A stretch of DNA of 64,000 bases, from contig DASZUS010000008.1 in the NCBI GenBank assembly GCA_035547515.1, positions 42,977 through 106,976 of the forward strand. Reading direction: 5' to 3'. This document shows, one piece after another, positions 57,194 to 64,000 of the stretch. Source of the stretch: DASZTV01 sp035547515 (GTDB lineage Bacteria > Actinomycetota > Actinomycetes > JAFAQI01). A model generated the notes under the pieces. That model was not told the DNA's origin. It saw only the letters and a program-made list of their open reading frames with translations, and did no database searches. Both the position numbers and the translations under genes were made by a program. Every line of letters begins with the position of its first letter. Positions within the stretch are counted from its first letter, which is position 1.

Positions 57194-58188
57194 GCGAGCC
57201 GAGCCGGATGCGTGGGGCGGTGTGCCCGGCGTACGGCGGTCCCGACGCGCTGGTCCTCGCCGAGGTCGACGTCCCCGAGCCGGGGTCCGGCGAGGCGCGG
57301 GTGGCGGTCGACGTCGCCGCGGTGAACTTCCCGGACGTCCTGGTGCTCGCCGGGCAGTACCAGATCAAGGTTCCGCCGCCGTTCGTGCTCGGCAGCGAGT
57401 TCGCCGGCACGGTCTCCGCGGTCGGTGACGGCGTGGGCCACGTGGGCGTCGGCGACAAGGTGCTCGGCTCCTGTCTCGTCGGGGCTTTCGCCGAGCAGGT
57501 CGTCGTGCCCGCGGCGGCGCTCATGAGGGTGCCGGACGGGGTCGGGACCGACGTCGCCGCCGGCTTCGGCGTCGCGCACCGTACGGCGTACCACTCGTTG
57601 CGATCGGTCGGGCGGCTCGCGCCAGGCGAGGAGCTGGTCGTGCTCGGCGCGGGCGGGGGCGTGGGCCTCGCGGCCGTGCAGCTCGGCGCGGTGATGGGTG
57701 CGACGGTCACCGCGGTCGCGTCTACCCCGGAGAAGCTGGCCGCGGCGCGGGAGTGCGGCGCGACCCGCCTCGTTGAGCATCGCGGCGCGGACCTGCGTCA
57801 AGTGCTGAAGGAGCACCTCCCGGGCGGCGCCGACGTGGTGATCGATCCGGTGGGCGGGACGCTCAGCGAGCCCGCGCTTCGCTCACTGCGCCGTGACGGC
57901 CGCTTCGTCGTGGTCGGCTTCGCCTCGGGCGAGATCCCGCGAATCCCGCTGAACCTCGTCCTGCTGAAGGGCATCGAGATCGTGGGCTTCGAGTTCCGCG
58001 GCTGGGCTGTGGCGAAGCCCGACGAGCTGGCGCGTAATGACGCCGAGCTGATGGCGATGCTGGCCGCCGGCACGGTCGCGCCGTACATCGGTGCGCGGTT
58101 CGCGTTCGACGACGTCGTCGAGTCCGTACGCCACGTCGCCGAGGGCAAGGCGATCGGCAAGGTACTGCTCGACATCCGCTCGAAGTAG
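57190..58188 (+). CDS. NADPH:quinone oxidoreductase-like MDR family protein
   Basis: A 332-residue medium-chain dehydrogenase/reductase. It has the 'VAAVNFPDVLVLAGQYQIKVPPPFVLGSEFAG' start and the nucleotide-binding GAGGGVGLAAVQLG. It lacks the zinc-binding cysteines of alcohol dehydrogenases, which points to the quinone reductase/enoyl reductase subgroup. It starts with GTG in a 4-base overlap and closes the operon. Its last codons and stop are part of a long inverted repeat. Confidence 0.88.
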   Translation: MSEPSRMRGAVCPAYGGPDALVLAEVDVPEPGSGEARVAVDVAAVNFPDVLVLAGQYQIKVPPPFVLGSEFAGTVSAVGDGVGHVGVGDKVLGSCLVGAFAEQVVVPAAALMRVPDGVGTDVAAGFGVAHRTAYHSLRSVGRLAPGEELVVLGAGGGVGLAAVQLGAVMGATVTAVASTPEKLAAARECGATRLVEHRGADLRQVLKEHLPGGADVVIDPVGGTLSEPALRSLRRDGRFVVVGFASGEIPRIPLNLVLLKGIEIVGFEFRGWAVAKPDELARNDAELMAMLAAGTVAPYIGARFAFDDVVESVRHVAEGKAIGKVLLDIRSK

Positions 58189-58264
58189 CACATGACGGGG
58201 GCCCCGCGGCGCCACTTCGTGCCCTCATGTCCGCTTCGGCCGGCCGGTCATGTGCTACTTCGAG
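58179..58264. terminator. 18-base perfect inverted repeat spanning two convergent stop codons
   Basis: Arms 58179-58196 and 58247-58264 (CTCGAAGTAGCACATGAC and its complement) are perfect and separated by 50 bases. Each arm includes the last codons and the TAG stop of one gene. The loop holds further self-complementary GGGGCCCC and GGCCGGCC. It probably ends transcription in both directions without a T-run. Confidence 0.65.
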
Positions 58265-59868
58265 GAAGACCCGATGACGAAGACGCCGATCCTGGTGTGG
58301 CCGTCTTCGGCGTAGACCGGGAGCGTTGCGGGCCTGGGGCTCTCGGTAGCAGCGATCTGCGGGTTCGCGGGCGCTGACTCGATCGCGGCGAGGTACGGCG
58401 CCTTGTGCACGTAACCGGGGCGGCCGTTGCTCGCGATCACCGAGATCAGGTCCGGCAGGTCGGCGGGCACGGTGATTCCCATAGCCGACCCATACGTCTG
58501 TCCGCTCGTGTTCCTCGGCCAGGCCGCGGGGGTCAGGTTTGGCGGCGAGTCCGTTGTGGACACAGCGGGGTAGGGGGACGGAGCCCGCCCGTGTCCCATT
58601 GCCGGCCGGAGGATCAATCCGCCGATCTGGCACGAACATCCGGGTCTCGGGCTGCCGACTACGACGAGCCCACTGGGCGTCCACGCCGTCCCGGTGACGT
58701 CAGCGAGAGCGTTGTCGCGCGGACCGGATAGCCATCGTCCTGTCGCAACGTCGTAGACCGACGAGCTGAGCGGGCGGATTGCAGGATGACCGGCGCCGTC
58801 GCCAATCTCCGAGTCGGTGTCGAGACCGACGACTGCTTCCCCGGCTACGACGGCGGCGTCCAGCGCGAACCCGAGCGGGGACTGCCCGATGCTGTGGAGC
58901 TGTCCGCTGCGAAGGTTGGCGATTCCGAGCTCGATGCCAGCGGGCGGACAAGAGGCGTAAGGCGGGCAGTTGCCGCCGGCGACGAGCTGGCGGTCGCCGA
59001 GCGGCTGGACGCTGGTGACGACGGCGGGCCGGCCCGGAAGGTTCGGCTCCCGCGTCCAGCCCGAAGCGTTGAGCCGAAGGAGTCGCAGCTGGGAGCTGAA
59101 CCCGCTGTTGAAGGTTCGCTCCTCGGTGGCGAGTGCCCATTGGGTTCTCCCAGCCGAGTAGGCCGCAAGGGCGTCGATTGCGGTGCCGGGGTGTGGGAGT
59201 GAGGCCCTTGGGATCCACTTGGTGCCGTTGAACGCGAACACCTGGTCGTGATTTGGCCCGGCGCCGAGCACTACGGCTTGCGTAGTGCCCGAGACCACTG
59301 TCGTCAGCGCTCCCGCTTCCGGCACGGGCGGCAGCGAGTGCCATGTGCCGGAGCGCAGGTTCAGTACGGCGGCGGCGCCGGTCCGCTGCGATACGTAGAG
59401 GTTCTGAGTTGCGGTCAGTTGCCCGCGCAGCGACGCCGGCGGAGCCGAGAGCTTCGTCCACGTGTTGGCGAGGGGGTTGTATGCCGCGGCGGCACTCGGG
59501 CACCGCGGGGTGCCATCGGTCTCGACGAGGACCACGACGTCCCCGGTCGCGGTCACCGAACGCGCCGCGCCACACGACTTGATCGGGGGGGCCGGCATGC
59601 TGTGCCACGTTCCGTGCGCGATCTGTGTTGCGGTTACGCCGACCCCCAGAGGACCGGTTGGCCGGGGAGACCGATGCGCGCCGCCTGTCGTCGCGGCGAC
59701 GACCAGGATGACGGCCGCGACCACCGCGACGGTGGCGCCCGAAGCCACGGCCTGCCAAGTCCGCAGGCGGCGGGCGCCACGCCCCACCAGCTCGGCGACC
59801 GGCGCAGGTCCGATCGGACCCTCCGCAGCCCGGTCCAGGAGCTCTCGGACGTCACGGTAGCTACTCAT
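58255..59868 (-). CDS. Membrane-anchored beta-propeller protein paired with the sigma factor (possible anti-sigma)
   Basis: A 537-residue protein. A cytoplasmic segment (about 1-45, MSSYRDVRELLDRAAEG) precedes one membrane helix (about 48-70). The extracytoplasmic part has Kelch-like repeats with 'TWHSMPAPP', 'TWTKLSAPP', 'TWHSLPPVP' and 'RWLSGP' blades. Its ATG overlaps the sigma factor stop by 4 bases, the usual place of an anti-sigma gene. The short cytoplasmic part lacks a recognisable zinc anti-sigma motif, so the role is inferred from position. Confidence 0.72.
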   Translation of the reverse strand: MSSYRDVRELLDRAAEGPIGPAPVAELVGRGARRLRTWQAVASGATVAVVAAVILVVAATTGGAHRSPRPTGPLGVGVTATQIAHGTWHSMPAPPIKSCGAARSVTATGDVVVLVETDGTPRCPSAAAAYNPLANTWTKLSAPPASLRGQLTATQNLYVSQRTGAAAVLNLRSGTWHSLPPVPEAGALTTVVSGTTQAVVLGAGPNHDQVFAFNGTKWIPRASLPHPGTAIDALAAYSAGRTQWALATEERTFNSGFSSQLRLLRLNASGWTREPNLPGRPAVVTSVQPLGDRQLVAGGNCPPYASCPPAGIELGIANLRSGQLHSIGQSPLGFALDAAVVAGEAVVGLDTDSEIGDGAGHPAIRPLSSSVYDVATGRWLSGPRDNALADVTGTAWTPSGLVVVGSPRPGCSCQIGGLILRPAMGHGRAPSPYPAVSTTDSPPNLTPAAWPRNTSGQTYGSAMGITVPADLPDLISVIASNGRPGYVHKAPYLAAIESAPANPQIAATESPRPATLPVYAEDGHTRIGVFVIGSSSK

Positions 59869-60356
59869 CGGTCGACCTCCAGATCGCTGTCTGCCGCGGT
59901 TGCCCGCAACGCGGCCAGTGCGCGGTGGGTTCGCGACTTCACCGTCCCGGGCGAGCACCGCAGTACCTCCGCGATCTCCGCCTCGGAGAAGTCGCAGTAG
60001 AAGCGCAGGACGATGACCGCTCGCTGGTGCCGGGGAAGCTGCGCGAGCAGCCGGCGTACCTCGTCCGCGGAGCCGATTCCGGCCGCTTCGTCGGGGCCTG
60101 CGATTTCCGGCAGGTCGGCTGTCGGCACCTCAGCGCGCCACCTGCGGCGTCCGGACCGCAGCGCGAGCCGGGTGAGGACCGCGCGGGTGTAGGCGCCAGG
60201 GTCCCGAACGGAGCGCCACCGCGCATACGTCTTCAGCAGCGCCGACTGGACGAGGTCCTCAGCCGAGGCAGCGTCCGGCGCCAGCAGTCGTCCGGTCCGG
60301 ACGAGGGCCGGCCACGACACCGCGACGAAGGCAGCGAAGTCCTCGTCGCGGCTCAC
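59865..60356 (-). CDS. SigE-family RNA polymerase sigma factor (ECF)
   Basis: A 163-residue group 4 sigma factor. Region 2 covers about 5-65 ('FAAFVAVSWPALVRTGRLLAP', 'AEDLVQSALLKTYARW'). Region 4 covers about 100-150 ('LPRHQRAVIVLRFYCDFSEAEIAEVL', 'SPGTVKSRTHRALAAL'). It matches the actinobacterial SigE (SCO) subgroup. The start is GTG with a weak GAGG site. It is co-transcribed with the membrane beta-propeller gene, which may hold it inactive until an external signal. Confidence 0.88.
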   Translation of the reverse strand: MSRDEDFAAFVAVSWPALVRTGRLLAPDAASAEDLVQSALLKTYARWRSVRDPGAYTRAVLTRLALRSGRRRWRAEVPTADLPEIAGPDEAAGIGSADEVRRLLAQLPRHQRAVIVLRFYCDFSEAEIAEVLRCSPGTVKSRTHRALAALRATAADSDLEVDR

Positions 60357-60425
60357 ACCTCATCAGAGCACCGAGGGGCCCCGTTCGGTTCCATGCGCAC
60401 TCTGCGGCAAAGAAGTGTGTCCCAT

Positions 60426-60449
60426 ATAGTGAAATGAAAGTCTCACTAT
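60426..60449. promoter_or_regulatory. Inverted repeat ATAGTGA-N10-TCACTAT
   Basis: A perfect 7-base inverted repeat in an AT-rich pocket between the sigma factor and a methyltransferase. The right half overlaps the -35 position for the methyltransferase's TACCCT -10, so it is likely an operator. Confidence 0.45.
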
Positions 60450-60463
60450 TATGAATAGCGGTC

Positions 60464-60469
60464 TACCCT
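60464..60469 (+). promoter_or_regulatory. Candidate -10 (TACCCT) of the methyltransferase gene
   Basis: The TAnnnT hexamer ends 7 bases before the ATG at 60477. Confidence 0.45.
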
Positions 60470-60476
60470 GGGCGAC

Positions 60477-61277
60477 ATGAGACAGGTCTATACCCACGGT
60501 CATCACGAGTCGGTGTTGCGGTCACATCGATCGCGCACCGCTGAGAACTCCGCGGCGTACCTGCTGCCCTACCTCTCGCCCGGACAGTCGCTGCTCGATG
60601 TCGGCTGCGGTCCCGGCACCATTACCGCGGACTTCGTCGATCTGGTCGCGCCCGGGACCGTGACTGCCGTGGAGCCCGAGGAGTCCGCGCTCGACATCGC
60701 CCGCGAGGAGATCGCGCGGCGGGGCATCGAAGGAGTGCGCTTCGAGGTCGCTGACGTGCACGAGCTCCCGTACGACGACGACAGCTTCGATGTCGTCCAC
60801 GCTCACCAGGTGCTCCAGCACGTCCACGACCCGGTACGGGCGCTCCGGGAGATGCGACGGGTGTGCAAGCCGGGTGGAGTCGTCGCCGCCCGTGACGCCG
60901 ACTACTCGGGCTTCACCTGGTATCCCGCGTCGCGGGACCTCGACGACTGGCTGCGGCTCTACCAGGATGCAGCTCGCGCCAACAAAGGGGAGCCCGATGC
61001 CGGGCGCCGTCTCCTGGCATGGGCCCACGCCGCGGGCCTCGAAGACGTTCTTGCGTCATCGAGCACCTGGTGCTTCGCCGACGATGGCGGCCGCGGCTTC
61101 TGGGGCGGGATGTGGGCAGACCGGATCCTGAGCTCGGATCTCGCTCGCCAGCTGGTCCGTGAGGGTCGCGCCGAGCAGGCCGACCTCGAGCGGCTGTCGA
61201 GCGCTTGGCGTGCCTGGACTGCGGACCCGGATGGCTGGATCTCGATCCTCCACGGCGAGATCCTCGCGCGAGCCTGA
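60477..61277 (+). CDS. Class I SAM-dependent methyltransferase
   Basis: A 266-residue methyltransferase of the UbiE/Methyltransf_11 type. Motif I is LLDVGCGPGTITADF, followed by 'VTAVEPEESALDIA' and 'DVVHAHQVLQHVHDPVRALREMRRVCKPGG'. The C-terminal third is longer than usual and may shape substrate binding. The substrate is unknown. It is monocistronic, with an inverted repeat upstream and a convergent esterase gene 18 bases downstream. Confidence 0.85.
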   Translation: MRQVYTHGHHESVLRSHRSRTAENSAAYLLPYLSPGQSLLDVGCGPGTITADFVDLVAPGTVTAVEPEESALDIAREEIARRGIEGVRFEVADVHELPYDDDSFDVVHAHQVLQHVHDPVRALREMRRVCKPGGVVAARDADYSGFTWYPASRDLDDWLRLYQDAARANKGEPDAGRRLLAWAHAAGLEDVLASSSTWCFADDGGRGFWGGMWADRILSSDLARQLVREGRAEQADLERLSSAWRAWTADPDGWISILHGEILARA

Positions 61278-61295
61278 GGCGCGCCGGGTGGTCTG

Positions 61296-62018
61296 TCAGC
61301 GAGCGGCGATCTCCAGCAGCGCGTCGGCAACAGCTCGAGGTTCGGTGATCATCAGGTCGTGACCGGTGTCGATGTCCCAGAGCCGGCCCTCGCTGCGCGC
61401 CTTCTCGACGAGGTCTGCGCCTCGCGTGATCAGCGTCGACGTGCAGACGATGTGGAACTGCGGGATCGACCACAGCTGGGTCTCGTGCTGCAGGTTCAGC
61501 GGCTGCTCGATCGACTTCCACGGGTGCGGCGTCAGGTGGGCGTCCATCCAGGCGAGGGCCGCTGGATCCGTCACGCCGTAGAACGCTCCCGAGCCCGGCT
61601 GGTCCGGGCAGAGGATCACCTCGACGCCGTCGACCACTCGACCCAGCGACCGGGCGGCGAGCATCAGCTCACCCGCTACATCGACCAGCGACTGGCCGTT
61701 GCGGGGGTTCGCGGCGTCGAGGAACACCAGCTTGCCGACCCGGTCGTACGCCCGGTCCGCGGCGCCAGTGATGACCATTCCGCCATAGCTGTGGCCCACC
61801 AGGATCACGTCGGTCAGCCCTTCGGTCGCAAGCAGCGTCGTGACGTCGTCGATGTGGGTGTCGAGATCGGTCTCGGCGGTCAGCTCGCCGGCGCGCTCGG
61901 CCAGGCCGGTCAGCGACGGGGCAAACACGGTGTGACCCGCTTCGCGCAGCAGCGCGGCCACCTTGTCATAGCACCAGCCCCCGTGCCCGCCACCATGGAT
62001 CAGGACGTACGTCGCCAC
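61296..62018 (-). CDS. Alpha/beta hydrolase (plant methyl-esterase-like group)
   Basis: A 240-residue hydrolase starting 'YVLIHGGGHGGWCYDKV', with nucleophile elbow GHSYGG (Ser), a late Asp region and 'DTGHDLMITEP' (His). The sequence resembles the salicylate/methyl-jasmonate esterase-like group common in actinobacteria. The start is GTG with AAAGGTGG upstream. It diverges from the amidohydrolase gene across 71 bases that contain an operator-like palindrome. Confidence 0.85.
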   Translation of the reverse strand: MATYVLIHGGGHGGWCYDKVAALLREAGHTVFAPSLTGLAERAGELTAETDLDTHIDDVTTLLATEGLTDVILVGHSYGGMVITGAADRAYDRVGKLVFLDAANPRNGQSLVDVAGELMLAARSLGRVVDGVEVILCPDQPGSGAFYGVTDPAALAWMDAHLTPHPWKSIEQPLNLQHETQLWSIPQFHIVCTSTLITRGADLVEKARSEGRLWDIDTGHDLMITEPRAVADALLEIAAR

Positions 62019-62054
62019 CGCGCCACCTTTCCGACGTACCGATCGGACCTGATA

Positions 62055-62083
62055 TTGACGTCAGTGTCAACGAGAGGTTTCAT
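62055..62083 (+). promoter_or_regulatory. Promoter TTGACG-17-TTTCAT with overlapping TTGAC-N6-GTCAA palindrome
   Basis: The palindrome (62055-62070) contains the -35-like TTGACG. The -10-like TTTCAT (62078-62083) ends 6 bases before the amidohydrolase ATG. A repressor bound here would block the promoter and might also affect the divergent esterase gene. Confidence 0.5.
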
Positions 62084-62089
62084 CGAGTC

Positions 62090-63277
62090 ATGACCCTGAG
62101 CGACCTGTCGATCTTCGATGCCGACAACCACATGTACGAGACCAAGGAGGCGCTGACCAAGTTTCTCCCGGCCGCGTACAAGCACGCGATCGACTACGTC
62201 GACGTGCGGGGCCGGACCAAGATCGTGGTCCGGGGTCAGATCAGCAACTACATCCCCAACCCCACCTTCGAGGTCGTGGCGCGTCCGGGCGCCCAGGAGG
62301 AGTACTACCGCCGCGGTAACCCGGAAGGGAAGAGCCGTCGCGAGATCTTCGGTGAGCCGATGCGCGCGATCCCGGCGTTCCGGGAGCCGGCCTCGCGGCT
62401 GGCGCTGATGGACGAGCAGGGCATCGACCGGGCGCTGATGTTCCCCACGTTGGCGAGCCTCGTCGAGGAGCGGATGCGCGACGACCCGGAGCTGATCCAC
62501 GTCGTGATCCACGCCCTCAACGAGTGGATGTACGAGACGTGGAGCTTCAACTACGAGAACCGGATCTTCCCGACGCCGGTCATCACCCTGCCGATCGTCG
62601 ACAAGGCGCTCGAGGAGCTCGACTACGTGATCGAGCGCGGCGCCCGCGTCGTACTGATCCGCCCTGCTCCGGTCCCCGGCATTCGCGGGCCGCGCTCGTT
62701 CGGCAAGCCGGAGTTCGACCCGGTCTGGCAGAAGATCGTCGACAACGACATCCTCGTCGGGATGCACTCCTCCGACAGCGGATACGAGCGCTACGCCAAC
62801 GAGTGGGAAGGCACCGGCAGCGAGATGCTGCCGTTCCAGCCGCAGGCGTTCCGGATGCTCTCGGCGTGGCGGCCGATCGAGGACTCGGTCTCGGCACTGG
62901 TCTGCCACGGCGCGCTGTCCCGGTTCCCGCAGCTCAAGATCGCGGTGATCGAGAACGGCGCCTCGTGGGTTGCGCCGTTGCTCAAGGCAATGAAGGACCT
63001 GTACAAGAAGATGCCGCAGGAGTTCGCCGAGAACCCGGTCGACGTCGTACGCCGCAACGTCTACATCAGCCCGTTCTGGGAGGAGAACTACGCGGAGCTA
63101 GCCGAGCTGCTCGGCGAGGACCACGTGCTGTTCGGGTCGGACTTCCCCCACCCGGAGGGCCTGGCGGAGCCGGCGAAGTTCGTCGACGACCTTGCGGCCT
63201 ACGCCTCCGAGGAGTCGATCCGCAAGTTCATGGGCGGCAACCTGTCCAAGCTGGTCAGCGTCCCTGTCCCGGCCTAG
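62090..63277 (+). CDS. Amidohydrolase family protein (amidohydrolase_2 type)
   Basis: A 395-residue TIM-barrel metal hydrolase or decarboxylase. 'DADNHMYETKEALTKFLP' replaces the classical HxH start, as is common in the actinobacterial group found near lipid- and steroid-degradation genes. MHSSDSG and the C-terminal 'LFGSDFPHPEGL' supply further metal ligands. The substrate is unknown. It is read from its own promoter and is followed by a strong bidirectional hairpin. Confidence 0.85.
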   Translation: MTLSDLSIFDADNHMYETKEALTKFLPAAYKHAIDYVDVRGRTKIVVRGQISNYIPNPTFEVVARPGAQEEYYRRGNPEGKSRREIFGEPMRAIPAFREPASRLALMDEQGIDRALMFPTLASLVEERMRDDPELIHVVIHALNEWMYETWSFNYENRIFPTPVITLPIVDKALEELDYVIERGARVVLIRPAPVPGIRGPRSFGKPEFDPVWQKIVDNDILVGMHSSDSGYERYANEWEGTGSEMLPFQPQAFRMLSAWRPIEDSVSALVCHGALSRFPQLKIAVIENGASWVAPLLKAMKDLYKKMPQEFAENPVDVVRRNVYISPFWEENYAELAELLGEDHVLFGSDFPHPEGLAEPAKFVDDLAAYASEESIRKFMGGNLSKLVSVPVPA

Positions 63278-63278
63278 C

Positions 63279-63330
63279 CGGGTCGTGAGGCGCCAGCCGT
63301 GGCGGGGTGCGGCTGGCGGCTCACAACCCG
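63279..63330. terminator. Bidirectional terminator hairpin
   Basis: A 21-base stem with two mismatches (63279-63299 and 63310-63330) closes a 10-base loop between the convergent amidohydrolase and DUF1801 genes. It begins 1 base after the amidohydrolase stop and includes the DUF1801 stop. There is no T-run. Confidence 0.6.
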
Positions 63331-63752
63331 CGCGGCAGGGCTTTCTTCAGCAGCGACACGATCTTCTTCTCGACCGCGGGGCTCCATCGCTGGATCGCGA
63401 ACATGATCGGCCACATGTCGCCGTCGTCGAGTGTTGCGGTGTCGTTGAACCCGAAGTTCGAATACCGCTCCTTGAACTTGCCGGCATCACGGAAGTAGAT
63501 GACGGCCTTGCCGTCGGCGTTGGCGTACGCCGGCATGCCGTACCAGGTCTTCGCCGACAACTGCGGCGCGTGCTTCGTGACGACGGCGTGCACCCGCTCG
63601 CCGATCGCGCGATCGTCGGGCGCCATCTTCGCGATCGCGTCGAGGCAGGCCTGGTGCTCGTCGGCCTTCTTGGCGCCCTTCTTGCCTTCGGCGCGCAGCT
63701 CCTCGATGCGCGCCTTCATGGCCGCCTGCTCTTCCTTGCTGAATCCGCTCAT
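63321..63752 (-). CDS. DUF1801 (YdhG-like) family protein
   Basis: A 143-residue cytoplasmic protein. The DUF1801 domain covers about 45-135: 'PDDRAIGERVHAVVTKHAPQLSAKTWYGMPAYANADGKAVIYF' and 'GDMWPIMFAIQRWSPAVEKKIVSLLKKA'. It has a charged Lys/Glu-rich N-terminal helix. Related proteins are called iron chaperones by homology to frataxin-like folds, but the role is unproven. The ATG is preceded at 6 bases by TAGGTT. Confidence 0.85.
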   Translation of the reverse strand: MSGFSKEEQAAMKARIEELRAEGKKGAKKADEHQACLDAIAKMAPDDRAIGERVHAVVTKHAPQLSAKTWYGMPAYANADGKAVIYFRDAGKFKERYSNFGFNDTATLDDGDMWPIMFAIQRWSPAVEKKIVSLLKKALPRGL

Positions 63753-63758
63753 GGGTCC

Positions 63759-63764
63759 AACCTA
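63759..63764 (-). promoter_or_regulatory. Candidate -10 (TAGGTT) of the DUF1801 gene
   Basis: The hexamer ends 6 bases before the ATG at 63752. Confidence 0.4.
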
Positions 63765-63862
63765 AGCAGGTCCGCTCCCGGGGTCTTCTCGATTCCTGCT
63801 CGACGCGCGGTCGACCAACTCCCTGGCGAGGCTTCAGGCTTAGGCAGGCACTGGTCGAAGGA

Positions 63863-64000
63863 ATGAGCATGGACCGGGGGGCAGCGCCAAGACCGTGGTC
63901 GGTCGCGGTCGCGATCGGACTGCTGCCCGTCGTCGTCGTCGGCGTGCTCGGCACCTGGATCGTGTCGGGGGCGACGTTTGCCACCACGACGACTTCCACC
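63863..64000 (+). CDS. Start of a membrane or secreted protein, cut by the window end
   Basis: Forty-six codons are visible without a stop. They encode a short hydrophilic start, a hydrophobic segment (about residues 13-34) that could be a signal or anchor, and the beginning of a Thr-rich stretch. GAAGGA lies directly before ATG 63863 and 6 bases before the in-frame ATG at 63869, so the second ATG may be the real start. No function can be given. Confidence 0.5.
   Translation, partial: MSMDRGAAPRPWSVAVAIGLLPVVVVGVLGTWIVSGATFATTTTST

Noticed and set aside
1..64000. tRNA, rRNA, CRISPR arrays, prophage and secondary-metabolite cores
   Set aside because: No cloverleaf with a CCA end, rRNA-like conserved block, spaced repeat array, phage structural gene or large synthase was found in any gap or frame.

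Overview
The window is very GC-rich DNA from an actinobacterium. GTG starts, 4-base ATGA/GTGA gene overlaps and actinobacterial families (six-gene mce operon, EphD-type fusion, DUF222/HNH, SCO6745 family, SigE-family sigma factor, MEDS/HATPase proteins) all point to the class Actinomycetes. Nothing fixes the genus. No rRNA, tRNA, CRISPR array, transposase or phage gene was seen. Coding is almost gap-free: no intergenic stretch exceeds about 120 bases.

Layout. (1) 1-9655: the end of a DUF559 protein, an SRPBCC protein, then a complete mce lipid-import operon (yrbEA, yrbEB, mceA-F, mas) joined by 4-base overlaps. (2) 9633-23158: lipid and redox genes, including an EphD-like hydrolase-SDR fusion, DUF2237, hemerythrin, DUF1206, alkylsulfatase-like MBL, a desaturase, a methyltransferase, a TetR/di-iron hydrolase/flavin monooxygenase operon and a DUF222-HNH protein. 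(3) 23207-27045: a divergent PAS-GAF-SpoIIE phosphatase and MEDS-kinase pair, plus an AIM24 protein. (4) 27109-33897: an exported protein, a solute-binding protein and one 1224-residue polypeptide holding all four LivHMFG transporter parts. (5) 33973-52433: a sulfur/copper island. (6) 52444-58188: DUF3467, an SDR, then ferredoxin, luciferase-like oxidoreductase, an acyl-CoA dehydrogenase with an in-frame stop, a phosphotransferase and a quinone reductase. (7) 58255-64000: a sigma factor with a membrane beta-propeller partner, a methyltransferase, an esterase, an amidohydrolase, DUF1801 and a truncated membrane protein.

The most interesting region is the sulfur/copper island. It holds a rhodanese, a cysteine dioxygenase, a persulfide dioxygenase-rhodanese, an exported SBP56/methanethiol-oxidase-like protein of about twice the usual length, a CopC-CopD-periplasmic-binding-protein fusion, several lipoproteins, four paralogous exported proteins of a family I do not recognise, a DUF4395 protein and an Rrf2 regulator. 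I infer extracytoplasmic, copper-dependent oxidation of methanethiol or a related thiol, with cytoplasmic clearance of the sulfide and persulfide released. A CsoR/CstR-like palindrome in the divergent promoter at 49587-49622 and a repeated CACTCAAGTWAC motif suggest copper or persulfide control.

Many genes that begin a transcription unit have a TAnnnT hexamer ending 6-8 bases before the start codon, so leaderless mRNAs look common here. That pattern helped to choose several starts.
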